Shown piece by piece: positions 1-5,322 of a stretch of DNA of 8,180 bases; position 1 is the first letter of the stretch; the number at the start of each line of letters is the position of its first letter. Both the position numbers and the translations under genes were made by a program. Under the pieces are notes generated by a model. It had not been told where the DNA came from and made no database searches. It saw only the letters and a program-made list of their open reading frames with translations. Origin of the DNA: Kiloniellales bacterium (GTDB lineage: Bacteria; Pseudomonadota; Alphaproteobacteria; Kiloniellales; JAKSBE01). The DNA lies in NCBI GenBank assembly GCA_030067055.1, contig JASJAL010000079.1, positions 1 to 8,180 on the forward strand, in the 5' to 3' direction.

Positions 1-33
1 ACGCAGGACGGCCCGCCGCAACACGGAACATGA
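1..33 (+). CDS. possible 3' end of an upstream gene (partial)
   Basis: Reading from base 1, the frame is open for ten codons (TQDGPPQHGT) and ends at TGA 31-33. That stop overlaps the ATG at 30-32 of the next gene in an ATGA arrangement, the same arrangement seen at the next gene junction (962-965). This is the only real support; ten residues are too few to assign a family. An alternative is that these bases are simply the leader of the thioredoxin-TPR gene. Confidence 0.3.
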   Translation, partial: TQDGPPQHGT

Positions 34-35
34 GC

Positions 36-965
36 ATGGAACCCATCATCGGATTGTCGGGCGGATCCGGCGCGGAGCTGCCCGCCGACCTGATCAAGGA
101 CGCCAACACCGAGAGCTTCACCGCCGACGTCCTGGACGCCTCGCGCGATGTGCCGGTGATCGTCGACTTCTGGGCGCCCTGGTGCGGCCCCTGCAAGCAG
201 CTGGGTCCGGCGCTGGAAAAGGCGGTCAAGGCCGCGCGCGGCGCCGTTCGGCTGGTCAAGATCGACATCGACCAGAACCAGGCCCTGGCGGCCCAGCTGC
301 GGGTCCAATCGATCCCGGCGGTCTTCGCCTTCTTCCAGGGCCGTCCGGTCGACGGCTTCGTCGGCGCCCTGCCGGACAGCCAGATCCAGAGCTTCGTGAA
401 GCGCCTGGCAGAGGCGACCGGCGGCGAGGTCGGGCCAAGTCCGGTCGACCAGGCGCTGGAACAGGCCCAGGCCGCCATCGACGAGGGACAGGTCGGCGCC
501 GCCTCGGCGCTCTACGGCCAGATCCTCTCTGTCGAGCCGGAGAACGTCGCCGCCATCGCCGGCAGCATCCGCTGCCACTTGCTGTCCGGCGACGCCGCTG
601 GCGCGAAGCAGATGTACGACGCCCTGACCGCCGAGATGCAAGCCAAGCCCGAGATCTCCGCCGTGGCGGCGGCGATCGAGCTGGAGCTGGACAGCGGCCA
701 AGCCGGCGACCTGGCGGCGCTGCACAGCCAGGTCGGCGCCAACCCCGGCGATCACCAGGCGCGCTTCGACCTGGCCATGGCGCTCTACGCCGCCGGCCAG
801 AAGGAAGGCGCGGCCGACGAGCTGATGGAGATCCTGCGCCGCGACCGCAACTGGAACGAGGAGGCGGCCCGAAAGCAGCTTGTGAAGTTCTTCGAGGCCT
901 GGGGACCGACCGATCCCTTGACCCTGGCGACACGTCGCAAGCTGTCCTCGCTGCTGTTTTCATGA
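36..965 (+). CDS. cnoX: CnoX/YbbN-type co-chaperone: thioredoxin domain plus C-terminal TPR region
   Basis: This is a 309-residue cytoplasmic protein. Residues about 18-125 form a thioredoxin fold with an intact active site, FWAPWCGPCK (C50 and C53), and the cis-proline loop SIPAVFAFF (P94). Residues about 136-309 are alanine-rich helical repeats of the TPR type, ending in the family-typical segment with EEAARKQLVKFFEAWGPTDP (276-295). Known CnoX proteins hold unfolded clients, protect their cysteines from over-oxidation and pass them to chaperones such as GroEL. The E. coli protein lacks the CxxC pair, whereas this one keeps it, so it could also reduce disulfides. I chose ATG 36 because a GGAA at 25-28 is well spaced from it and the protein then begins MEPIIG, which I recall as typical. 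ATG 30 (two residues longer) is the alternative and would overlap an upstream stop codon. The gene leads a same-strand cluster and overlaps the next gene by four bases. The exact partner and redox role are inferred. Confidence 0.9.
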   Translation: MEPIIGLSGGSGAELPADLIKDANTESFTADVLDASRDVPVIVDFWAPWCGPCKQLGPALEKAVKAARGAVRLVKIDIDQNQALAAQLRVQSIPAVFAFFQGRPVDGFVGALPDSQIQSFVKRLAEATGGEVGPSPVDQALEQAQAAIDEGQVGAASALYGQILSVEPENVAAIAGSIRCHLLSGDAAGAKQMYDALTAEMQAKPEISAVAAAIELELDSGQAGDLAALHSQVGANPGDHQARFDLAMALYAAGQKEGAADELMEILRRDRNWNEEAARKQLVKFFEAWGPTDPLTLATRRKLSSLLFS

Positions 966-1618
966 GCACCCATCCTTTCGATCCCGCCTTTGAGGACCTG
1001 CCGCCGGACCTGCCGGTCTTTCCCTTGCCCGGCGCGCTGCTGCTGCCGCGCGGCCACCTGCCGCTCAACATCTTCGAGCCGCGCTACCTCTGCATGGTCC
1101 AGGACGCCCTGGCCGGCTCGCGCCTGATCGGCATGGTCCAGCCGCGCGACGGCGAGGACGATCCGGGGGGTGCTGCGATCTACGACGTCGGCTGCGCGGG
1201 TCAGATCTCGGCCTTCAACGAGACCGACGACGGCCGATACCTGATCACCCTGCGCGGCCTGCTGCGCTTCTCGGTGGCGCGGGAGCTCGAGAATCGAAAC
1301 GGCTACCGCCGGGTCGCGCCGGTCTTCGCGGATTTTCGCGCCGACCTGGATGAGGAAACCGTCGAGCTCGACCGCGAGCGTCTTCTGGAAGCGCTGCGGC
1401 AGTTCTTCGACGAGCGCGAGCTGGCCGTGGACTGGCAGGCGGTGGCCCGGCTCGACGGCGAGACCCTGGTCAACACCATGGCCATGCTCTGTCCCTTCGA
1501 GCCTTCCGAGAAGCAGGCTCTGCTGGAAGCGAAGAGCCTGGCGGCCCGGGCAGACACGCTCTTCGCGGTGCTCGAGATGTCGAAGGTGGAGAGCGGCGAG
1601 GACCTGGTCCGACACTGA
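962..1618 (+). CDS. stand-alone LON peptidase substrate-binding (N-terminal) domain protein
   Basis: This 218-residue protein matches the LON N-terminal domain (PF02190). It has [19 protein letters not shown] (17-35), the hallmark NIFEPRY (36-42), a VGCAGQI strand (76-82) and a GLLRF turn (99-103), followed by a helical C-terminal half. It has no AAA+ ATPase or Ser-Lys protease domain, so it is not Lon itself. Proteins of this size and build are widespread and annotated only as LON-domain proteins; their role is unknown, with substrate recognition or adaptor work usually assumed. The frame stays open far upstream inside cnoX, but the start is ATG 962. It overlaps the cnoX stop as ATGA, which points to translational coupling, and residue 17 onward then aligns with the family. 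Sitting behind a chaperone gene, it fits a protein-quality-control operon (inference). Confidence 0.9.
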   Translation: MSTHPFDPAFEDLPPDLPVFPLPGALLLPRGHLPLNIFEPRYLCMVQDALAGSRLIGMVQPRDGEDDPGGAAIYDVGCAGQISAFNETDDGRYLITLRGLLRFSVARELENRNGYRRVAPVFADFRADLDEETVELDRERLLEALRQFFDERELAVDWQAVARLDGETLVNTMAMLCPFEPSEKQALLEAKSLAARADTLFAVLEMSKVESGEDLVRH

Positions 1619-1659
1619 ATGCGGCCCGAAGGGGACCGAAGCGGCGGGAGATCAAGGCA

Positions 1660-1863
1660 ATGGCCGAAGAAGCGAAGCAGGGCAAGGGCGCGGGCGTCGA
1701 CCGCAAGCTCCTCGAGATCCTGGTCTGTCCCGTGACCAAGGGTCCTCTGGAGTACGACGCCGAGCATCAGGAGTTGATCAGCCGCCAGGCGGGGCTGGCC
1801 TATCCGATCCGTGACGGCATCCCGATCATGCTGCGCGACGAAGCCCGGCCGCTCGAGTCCTAG
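1660..1863 (+). CDS. Trm112/YcaR-like small protein (UPF0434 type)
   Basis: This is a 67-residue protein. The core [17 protein letters not shown] (17-33) and the end [19 protein letters not shown] (45-63) are the hallmark of the Trm112p-like family (PF03966). In yeast Trm112 is a zinc-bearing activator of methyltransferases, but the bacterial short forms have no firm function. Only one cysteine is present (C23, in CPVT), where zinc-binding members have CPxC plus further cysteines, so metal binding is doubtful here. The start is supported by GGGAG at 1646-1650, nine bases before ATG. It lies 41 bases after the LON-domain gene and 14 bases before the DUF971 gene, all on one strand, so cotranscription is likely. 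Confidence 0.88.
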   Translation: MAEEAKQGKGAGVDRKLLEILVCPVTKGPLEYDAEHQELISRQAGLAYPIRDGIPIMLRDEARPLES

Positions 1864-1877
1864 GCGGGCCCATTGCC

Positions 1878-2273
1878 ATGAGCGACCGGGAGAACGCGCT
1901 GGAGACCGCGCACTGGCCCAGCGAGATCCGCTACGTCAGCGCCGAGAAGCGCCTGGAGATCGATTTCGACAACGGCGTGACATTCTCCTACCCGGCGGAG
2001 TACCTGCGGGTCGAGAGCCCCTCGGCCGAGGTCCAGGGCCACGGTCCGGGCCAAAAGCAGACCGTCTCCGGCCGCCGCCACGTCGGCATCCTGGAGATCG
2101 AGCCGGTCGGCAACTATGCGGTCAAGATCCGCTTCGACGATCTGCACGACACCGGAATCTTCTCCTGGAAGTACCTCTACGAACTGGGCGAGGCCCAGGC
2201 CGAGAAGTGGCAGGCCTACCTCGACGCCCTGGCCGCCCAGGGCCTGTCCCGCGACCCGCCCGGCCGGGCCTGA
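1878..2273 (+). CDS. DUF971 / gamma-butyrobetaine hydroxylase-like N-terminal domain protein
   Basis: This 131-residue soluble protein consists almost wholly of one GBBH-like_N domain (PF06155). Visible hallmarks are PSEIRY (14-19), the strand pair LEIDFDNGVTFSYPAEYLRV (26-45), the turn SPSAEVQGHG (47-56), and VKIRFDDLHDTGIFSWKYL (82-100). In gamma-butyrobetaine hydroxylase this domain binds zinc through cysteines, but this protein has no cysteine at all, so that role is absent. The same domain also occurs fused to Mrp/ApbC-type iron-sulfur proteins. The stand-alone form has no established function. It begins 14 bases after the Trm112-like stop, with only a weak upstream AGGCGGG (1862-1868) as a ribosome site. 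It is the last gene of the cluster; a 117-base gap follows, with no convincing terminator. Confidence 0.88.
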   Translation: MSDRENALETAHWPSEIRYVSAEKRLEIDFDNGVTFSYPAEYLRVESPSAEVQGHGPGQKQTVSGRRHVGILEIEPVGNYAVKIRFDDLHDTGIFSWKYLYELGEAQAEKWQAYLDALAAQGLSRDPPGRA

Positions 2274-2379
2274 CCGCCGGCGATGCTCGAGGGAGTCGCA
2301 AAGCCGCGCTTGTGTCGCAGTTGAGTTAGACCTCTGAGTTGCCTGGGTTTCTGCTTGCAGGGGAGTCCTCCCTTGCGAC

Positions 2380-2384
2380 AGGAG
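2380..2384 (+). promoter_or_regulatory. ribosome binding site that fixes the dddP start
   Basis: AGGAG lies six bases before ATG 2391. The frame is also open from a TTG at 2355, but that start has no comparable site and would add 12 residues unlike the family, so ATG 2391 is preferred. Confidence 0.7.
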
Positions 2385-2390
2385 ATCAGC

Positions 2391-3665
2391 ATGGCGCCCG
2401 ACACCCAGCCCAGCCCAAGCCAGACCCCGGTCGTCAAGCCGCTCTTGCCCTCGCTGATCGACAGCGAGGATACCGTTGACCTGCGCCGGCTCAGGGCCTA
2501 CCGCCTGGGCCGGGTCCGCGAGCAGCTGAGGGCCCACGACTACGCCGGCATCTTGCTCTTCGACCCGATCAACATCCGCTACGCCACGGGCACGCGGAAC
2601 ATGACGGTTTGGATCCTGCACAACCGGGCGCGTTACTGCTTCATACCAACCGAGGGGCCGGTGGTGCTCTTCGACTTCCACAACTGCGAGCACCTGTCCC
2701 AGGGCATCGAGACCGTCGACGAGGTGCGGCCGACCTGCTCCTGGTTCTACTTCGGCGCCGGCCCCAAGGTCGCCGAACGGGCCAAGGCCTGGGCCGCCGA
2801 GACCGCGGACCTGGTGCAGCAGCACGGCGGCGGCAATCGGCGCCTGGCATTGGATCACTGCGACCCGGCCGGGGCCGCGGCCTTGACCGAACTGGGGATC
2901 GAGATCTGCGAGGGCCAGGAGGTGATGGAGCTGGCCCGGCTCATCAAGTCGCCGGACGAGCTGGCTTGCATGGCCCAGGCGATTTCGGTCTGCGAGGCCG
3001 GCATGGCGCAGATGCGCGAGACCCTGGAAGCCGGCATGACTGAGAACGAGCTCTGGTCGATCCTGCACCAAGTCAACATCGCCAGGGGCGGGGAATGGAT
3101 CGAGACCCGGCTGCTGTCCTCTGGGACCCGGACCAACCCCTGGTTCCAGGAATGCAGCGACCGGATCATCCGCGCCGGCGAGCTGGTCTGCTACGACACC
3201 GACCTGATCGGGCCCTTCAGCTACTGCTCGGACATCTCCCGGGCGCATTTCTGCGGCCCCGGACGGCCGAGCGAAGAGCAACGGCGGCTCTACACCATGG
3301 CGGTGGAGCAGATCGAGCACAACATCGGCATCCTCAAGGCCGGATTGAGCTTCCGCGAGCTGGCCGAGCAGTCCTACGTCCTGCCGCCGAAGTTCGCGCC
3401 CAACCGCTATTCGGCGGTCTACCACGGGGTCGGGCTCTGCGACGAGTACCCGCACATCGCCTACGCCCAGGACCTCGAAGGCGTGCGCGGCGGCTACGAC
3501 GGCGTGGTCGAGGCCGGCATGACACTCTGCGTCGAGAGCTATATCGGCGAGGTCGGCGGCCAGGAAGGCGTCAAGCTGGAGGAGCAGGTCCTGGTCACCG
3601 AGACCGGCGTCGAGCGCCTCTCGACCTTCCCCTTCGAGGAAGACCTCCTGCCGCGGGAGGTGTAA
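2391..3665 (+). CDS. dddP: DddP-family DMSP lyase (M24 metallopeptidase fold)
   Basis: The product has 424 residues: a creatinase-type N-terminal domain (about 30-180) and an M24 'pita-bread' domain (about 190-415). DddP uses this fold, with a metal pair, to cleave dimethylsulfoniopropionate into dimethyl sulfide and acrylate instead of hydrolysing peptides. All six DddP metal ligands have counterparts: D269 and D271 (YDTDL), D281 (CSDIS), H345 (HGVGL), E382 (CVES) and E397 (KLEEQ). The residues reported as catalytic or substrate-contacting are also there: Y340, D351 (HGVGLCDEYP), W74 and D155. The stretch RGGEWIETRLL (232-242) followed by SGTRTNPWFQEC (244-255) closely resembles Roseovarius and Ruegeria DddP as I remember them. 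The spacing of key residues differs from the Ruegeria numbering by a nearly constant offset. There is no signal peptide, so it is cytoplasmic. It stands alone, convergent with the flavin hydroxylase gene; no DMSP transporter or acrylate gene is visible. A close DddP-like paralogue with another substrate cannot be excluded. Confidence 0.82.
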   Translation: MAPDTQPSPSQTPVVKPLLPSLIDSEDTVDLRRLRAYRLGRVREQLRAHDYAGILLFDPINIRYATGTRNMTVWILHNRARYCFIPTEGPVVLFDFHNCEHLSQGIETVDEVRPTCSWFYFGAGPKVAERAKAWAAETADLVQQHGGGNRRLALDHCDPAGAAALTELGIEICEGQEVMELARLIKSPDELACMAQAISVCEAGMAQMRETLEAGMTENELWSILHQVNIARGGEWIETRLLSSGTRTNPWFQECSDRIIRAGELVCYDTDLIGPFSYCSDISRAHFCGPGRPSEEQRRLYTMAVEQIEHNIGILKAGLSFRELAEQSYVLPPKFAPNRYSAVYHGVGLCDEYPHIAYAQDLEGVRGGYDGVVEAGMTLCVESYIGEVGGQEGVKLEEQVLVTETGVERLSTFPFEEDLLPREV

Positions 3666-3689
3666 AGCATTGTTTACCTACAGGTCCGA

Positions 3690-3712
3690 GCTGGCCGCCT
3701 AAAGCGGCTGGC
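3690..3712 (+). terminator. possible hairpin between convergent genes
   Basis: GCTGGCCGC (3690-3698) can pair with GCGGCTGGC (3704-3712) around a CTAAA loop; two of the nine pairs are G-U. It lies just after the dddP stop and overlaps the end of the convergent flavin hydroxylase gene. No T-run follows on either strand, so intrinsic termination is uncertain. Confidence 0.25.
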
Positions 3713-4964
3713 CGCGGGTCAGGCGGGGCAGGTCGCCTTCCAGGCCCATGGCATGGCGCATCAGCAGGCGCTTCAGGGGCCCGATCCGGCCGACGGTCGA
3801 CAGGCCGAGGTCGCGGGCCAGGCGCAAGGGGCCCAAGTCGTTGGAGAAGAGACGGTTCAGGCCGTCGGTCACCACGGTCAGCATGACGTTGTCGAAGCGG
3901 CGCCAGCGCTGGTAGCGGGCGAGGGCCGGGCCGCCGCCGAGGTCCAGGCCCAGGCGCCGGGCATCGACCAGGGTCTCGGCCAGGACGGCGACGTCGCGCA
4001 GGCCGAGGTTCAGGCCCTGTCCGGCGATCGGGTGGATGCCGTGGGCGGCGTCGCCGACCAGGGCCAGGCGCCGGTCGATGTAGCGCTCGGCGTGCAACAG
4101 GGACAGAGGATAGGACCAGCGTCGTCCGAGCAGCCGGATCCGGCCCAGGCTGTCGCCGAAGCGCCGCTGCATCTCAGCCGAGAAGGCATCGTCGTCCAGG
4201 GCCAGCATGGCCTCGGCCAGGTCCCGACGCTCGGTCCAGACGATCGAGGAACGGTGCCGGCCCTCGGCATCGTCGACCATGGGCAGCACGGCGAAGGGCC
4301 CGGCCGGCAGGAAGTGCTCGTGGGCGACCCCGTGGTGCGGCTCGTCGTGGGAGATGGTGCAGACGATGCCGGTCTGGGGATAGCTCCACTCGGCGCAGCG
4401 GATCCCGGCCTCGGTGCGCAGGCGCGAGCGCCGGCCCTCGGCGCCGACAGCGACCTGGGCGCGGATCCGCCCGCCGTCCGCCAGGCGCGCCTCGACCCCG
4501 GCAGGGCTGCGGTCCAGCTGCTCCAGCGTGGCCGGAGCCAGCACCGTCAGAGCCGGCAGTTCGGCCACCGCTGCGTTCAAGGCCAGGCGGATGGCACGGT
4601 TTTCGACGATGTAGCCGAGCGGCTGGTCGCCGACCTCGCGATGGTCGTAGTGGAGGAACAGCGGGGCCGTACCCTCCCAGAGCCCACCGCTTCCGATCTG
4701 GCCGTCCGAGACCCGTATGTCGAGGATTGGCTGTGCATGTGGCGCCATCCCGGCCCAGAGGCCCGCCGCATCCAGGGCCCGGCGCGAGCCCTGGGCAATG
4801 GCCGAAGCCCGGCCGTCGAAGGCATCCTCGACCGTGTCGGCCAGCGCCCGGCGCTCGAGCACGACCGTCGGTACTCCGCCGCCCGCCAGGGTGCAGCCCA
4901 AGGTCAGGCCGACCATGCCGCCGCCGACGATCAGAACCTCGGTCTGGACCTCCGCCCCCGCCAT
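3699..4964 (-). CDS. UbiH/UbiF/VisC/COQ6-family FAD-dependent hydroxylase (ubiquinone biosynthesis)
   Basis: This 421-residue protein is a class A flavin monooxygenase. It has the Rossmann motif VLIVGGGMVGL (10-20), the ribose-binding acid E37 (VVLERRA), FDGRASAIA (49-57), a variant DG motif GAEGRRSRLR (174-183) and the second FAD motif ALVGDAAHGIHPIAGQGLNL (301-320). The HPIAGQGLNLG segment is typical of the ubiquinone hydroxylases, which use O2 and reduced flavin to hydroxylate the quinone ring at C1, C5 or C6. Alphaproteobacteria use one to three such enzymes with differing ring-position specificity (UbiH, UbiF, UbiL, UbiM), so I do not choose a symbol. The DG motif has glutamate (E176, codon GAG at 4437-4439) instead of the usual aspartate. 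The start ATG at 4962-4964 is preceded by GGGAG nine bases upstream. The gene is divergent from amt and convergent with dddP, so it is transcribed on its own. Confidence 0.88.
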   Translation of the reverse strand: MAGAEVQTEVLIVGGGMVGLTLGCTLAGGGVPTVVLERRALADTVEDAFDGRASAIAQGSRRALDAAGLWAGMAPHAQPILDIRVSDGQIGSGGLWEGTAPLFLHYDHREVGDQPLGYIVENRAIRLALNAAVAELPALTVLAPATLEQLDRSPAGVEARLADGGRIRAQVAVGAEGRRSRLRTEAGIRCAEWSYPQTGIVCTISHDEPHHGVAHEHFLPAGPFAVLPMVDDAEGRHRSSIVWTERRDLAEAMLALDDDAFSAEMQRRFGDSLGRIRLLGRRWSYPLSLLHAERYIDRRLALVGDAAHGIHPIAGQGLNLGLRDVAVLAETLVDARRLGLDLGGGPALARYQRWRRFDNVMLTVVTDGLNRLFSNDLGPLRLARDLGLSTVGRIGPLKRLLMRHAMGLEGDLPRLTRGQPL

Positions 4965-5071
4965 TGCCTCGCGCTCCCGATCGCTCGCACCACCAGCATC
5001 GCCGTTCGGCGTCGCGCTGGCAACTGACAGTGGAGCCGGGATCTCTTCGGCGCCGGCAATTTGCCCATATA

Positions 5072-5097
5072 TTAGGCACAGAATAGCTGCTGCCTAA
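5072..5097. repeat. inverted repeat TTAGGCA/TGCCTAA upstream of amt
   Basis: TTAGGCA (5072-5078) and TGCCTAA (5091-5097) are perfect 7-base inverted arms around a 12-base spacer. A second dyad, GGCAA-T-TTGCC, lies just to the left at 5055-5065. Both are in the AT-rich block and look like operator sites; which protein binds is unknown. Confidence 0.5.
5076..5090 (+). promoter_or_regulatory. NtrC-like binding site (candidate enhancer)
   Basis: GCAC-N7-CTGC has the spacing of the enterobacterial NtrC consensus GCAC-N7-GTGC, with one mismatch in the right half-site. Its centre is roughly 140 bases upstream of the start expected from the sigma-54 promoter at 5196-5210, a usual distance for an NtrC enhancer. 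It lies inside the TTAGGCA/TGCCTAA inverted repeat, which could instead belong to another regulator. Confidence 0.35.
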
Positions 5098-5104
5098 AAA
5101 ATAA

Positions 5105-5198
5105 TCGAATTTGGTTCGTTCACGAGGCTGGCTGCAGACCCGAGCCCCTGGCGTATCCCTCTGAAAGAAAAGGCTTCTGGTCGAGACCTCGAATTTGG
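5105..5198 (+). repeat. direct repeat of TCGAATTTGG (two copies)
   Basis: The 10-base word TCGAATTTGG occurs at 5105-5114 and again at 5189-5198, 84 bases apart. The second copy runs into the -24 element of the sigma-54 promoter. It may be a shared binding site or chance. Confidence 0.4.
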
Positions 5199-5210
5199 CA
5201 CGGGCCTTGA
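5196..5210 (+). promoter_or_regulatory. sigma-54 (RpoN) promoter of amt
   Basis: TGGCACG-N4-TTGA matches the consensus TGGCACG-N4-TTGC at every fixed position except the last (A for C), with the invariant GG and correct spacing. A transcript would start near 5221, about 100 bases before the amt ATG. RpoN and NtrC control of ammonium transporter genes is well established in proteobacteria, which supports the call. The -12 mismatch may weaken the promoter. Confidence 0.6.
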
Positions 5211-5311
5211 AAAGTGCCCGGGAGACAAATGGGGGCAGGGCCGAGATCACCGGGCGGCGGGGAGCCGTGCGTTTTCGGCGTTTCGATCCGGTCCTTGAGC
5301 ACTGGCCTTGC

Positions 5312-5317
5312 AGGAGG
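5312..5317 (+). promoter_or_regulatory. consensus ribosome binding site of amt
   Basis: AGGAGG, a perfect Shine-Dalgarno sequence, ends five bases before ATG 5323. This selects that codon over the in-frame TTG at 5308 and ATG at 5332. Confidence 0.75.
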
Positions 5318-5322
5318 AAGCG

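Larger units (their letters stand above)
4965..5322. other. divergent intergenic region between the flavin hydroxylase and amt
   Basis: This 358-base stretch has no credible gene; frames crossing it are shadows of the flanking genes. Bases about 5058-5115 are much more AT-rich than the surroundings and carry nested inverted repeats. A sigma-54-type promoter facing amt follows at 5196-5210. No convincing sigma-70 promoter for the minus-strand gene was found. The best -10-like hexamer for it is TAATAT on the minus strand (5067-5072), with only a poor -35 match. Confidence 0.8.

Noticed and set aside
2321..2349. A sigma-70 promoter for dddP (TTGAGT, 17 bases, TGGGTT)
   Set aside because: The -35 is fair but the -10 hexamer is poor, so I do not list it as a feature.
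2360..2375. A hairpin formed by GGGAG and CTCCC upstream of dddP
   Set aside because: The loop would be only two bases, and the structure has neither a T-run nor a good stem for a terminator.
1860..3455. A 531-codon open frame on the minus strand across the DUF971 and dddP genes
   Set aside because: It lies antisense to two well-supported genes. Its product is low-complexity and matches no family I recognise. High third-position G+C commonly creates such frames.
1878..3665. A functional link between the DUF971 (gamma-butyrobetaine hydroxylase-like) protein and the DMSP lyase through betaine-like substrates
   Set aside because: The DUF971 protein lacks the catalytic hydroxylase domain and the zinc cysteines, and it belongs to the upstream housekeeping cluster. 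A 117-base gap separates it from dddP.
3662..3677. Palindrome GTAAA-N6-TTTAC over the dddP stop codon
   Set aside because: The arms are five AT-rich bases, one of them partly fixed by the stop codon, with no further support for an operator or terminator.
3753..5027. A 424-codon open frame on the plus strand across the flavin hydroxylase gene
   Set aside because: It is antisense to the FAD enzyme, rich in alternating Gln, Ala, Gly and Asp, and shows no domain. It is a shadow.
5197..5218. GGCAC-N12-GTGCC dyad spanning the amt core promoter as an additional NtrC site
   Set aside because: The left arm is the sigma-54 -24 element itself and the spacing differs from the NtrC consensus, so the dyad is more simply explained by the promoter plus chance.
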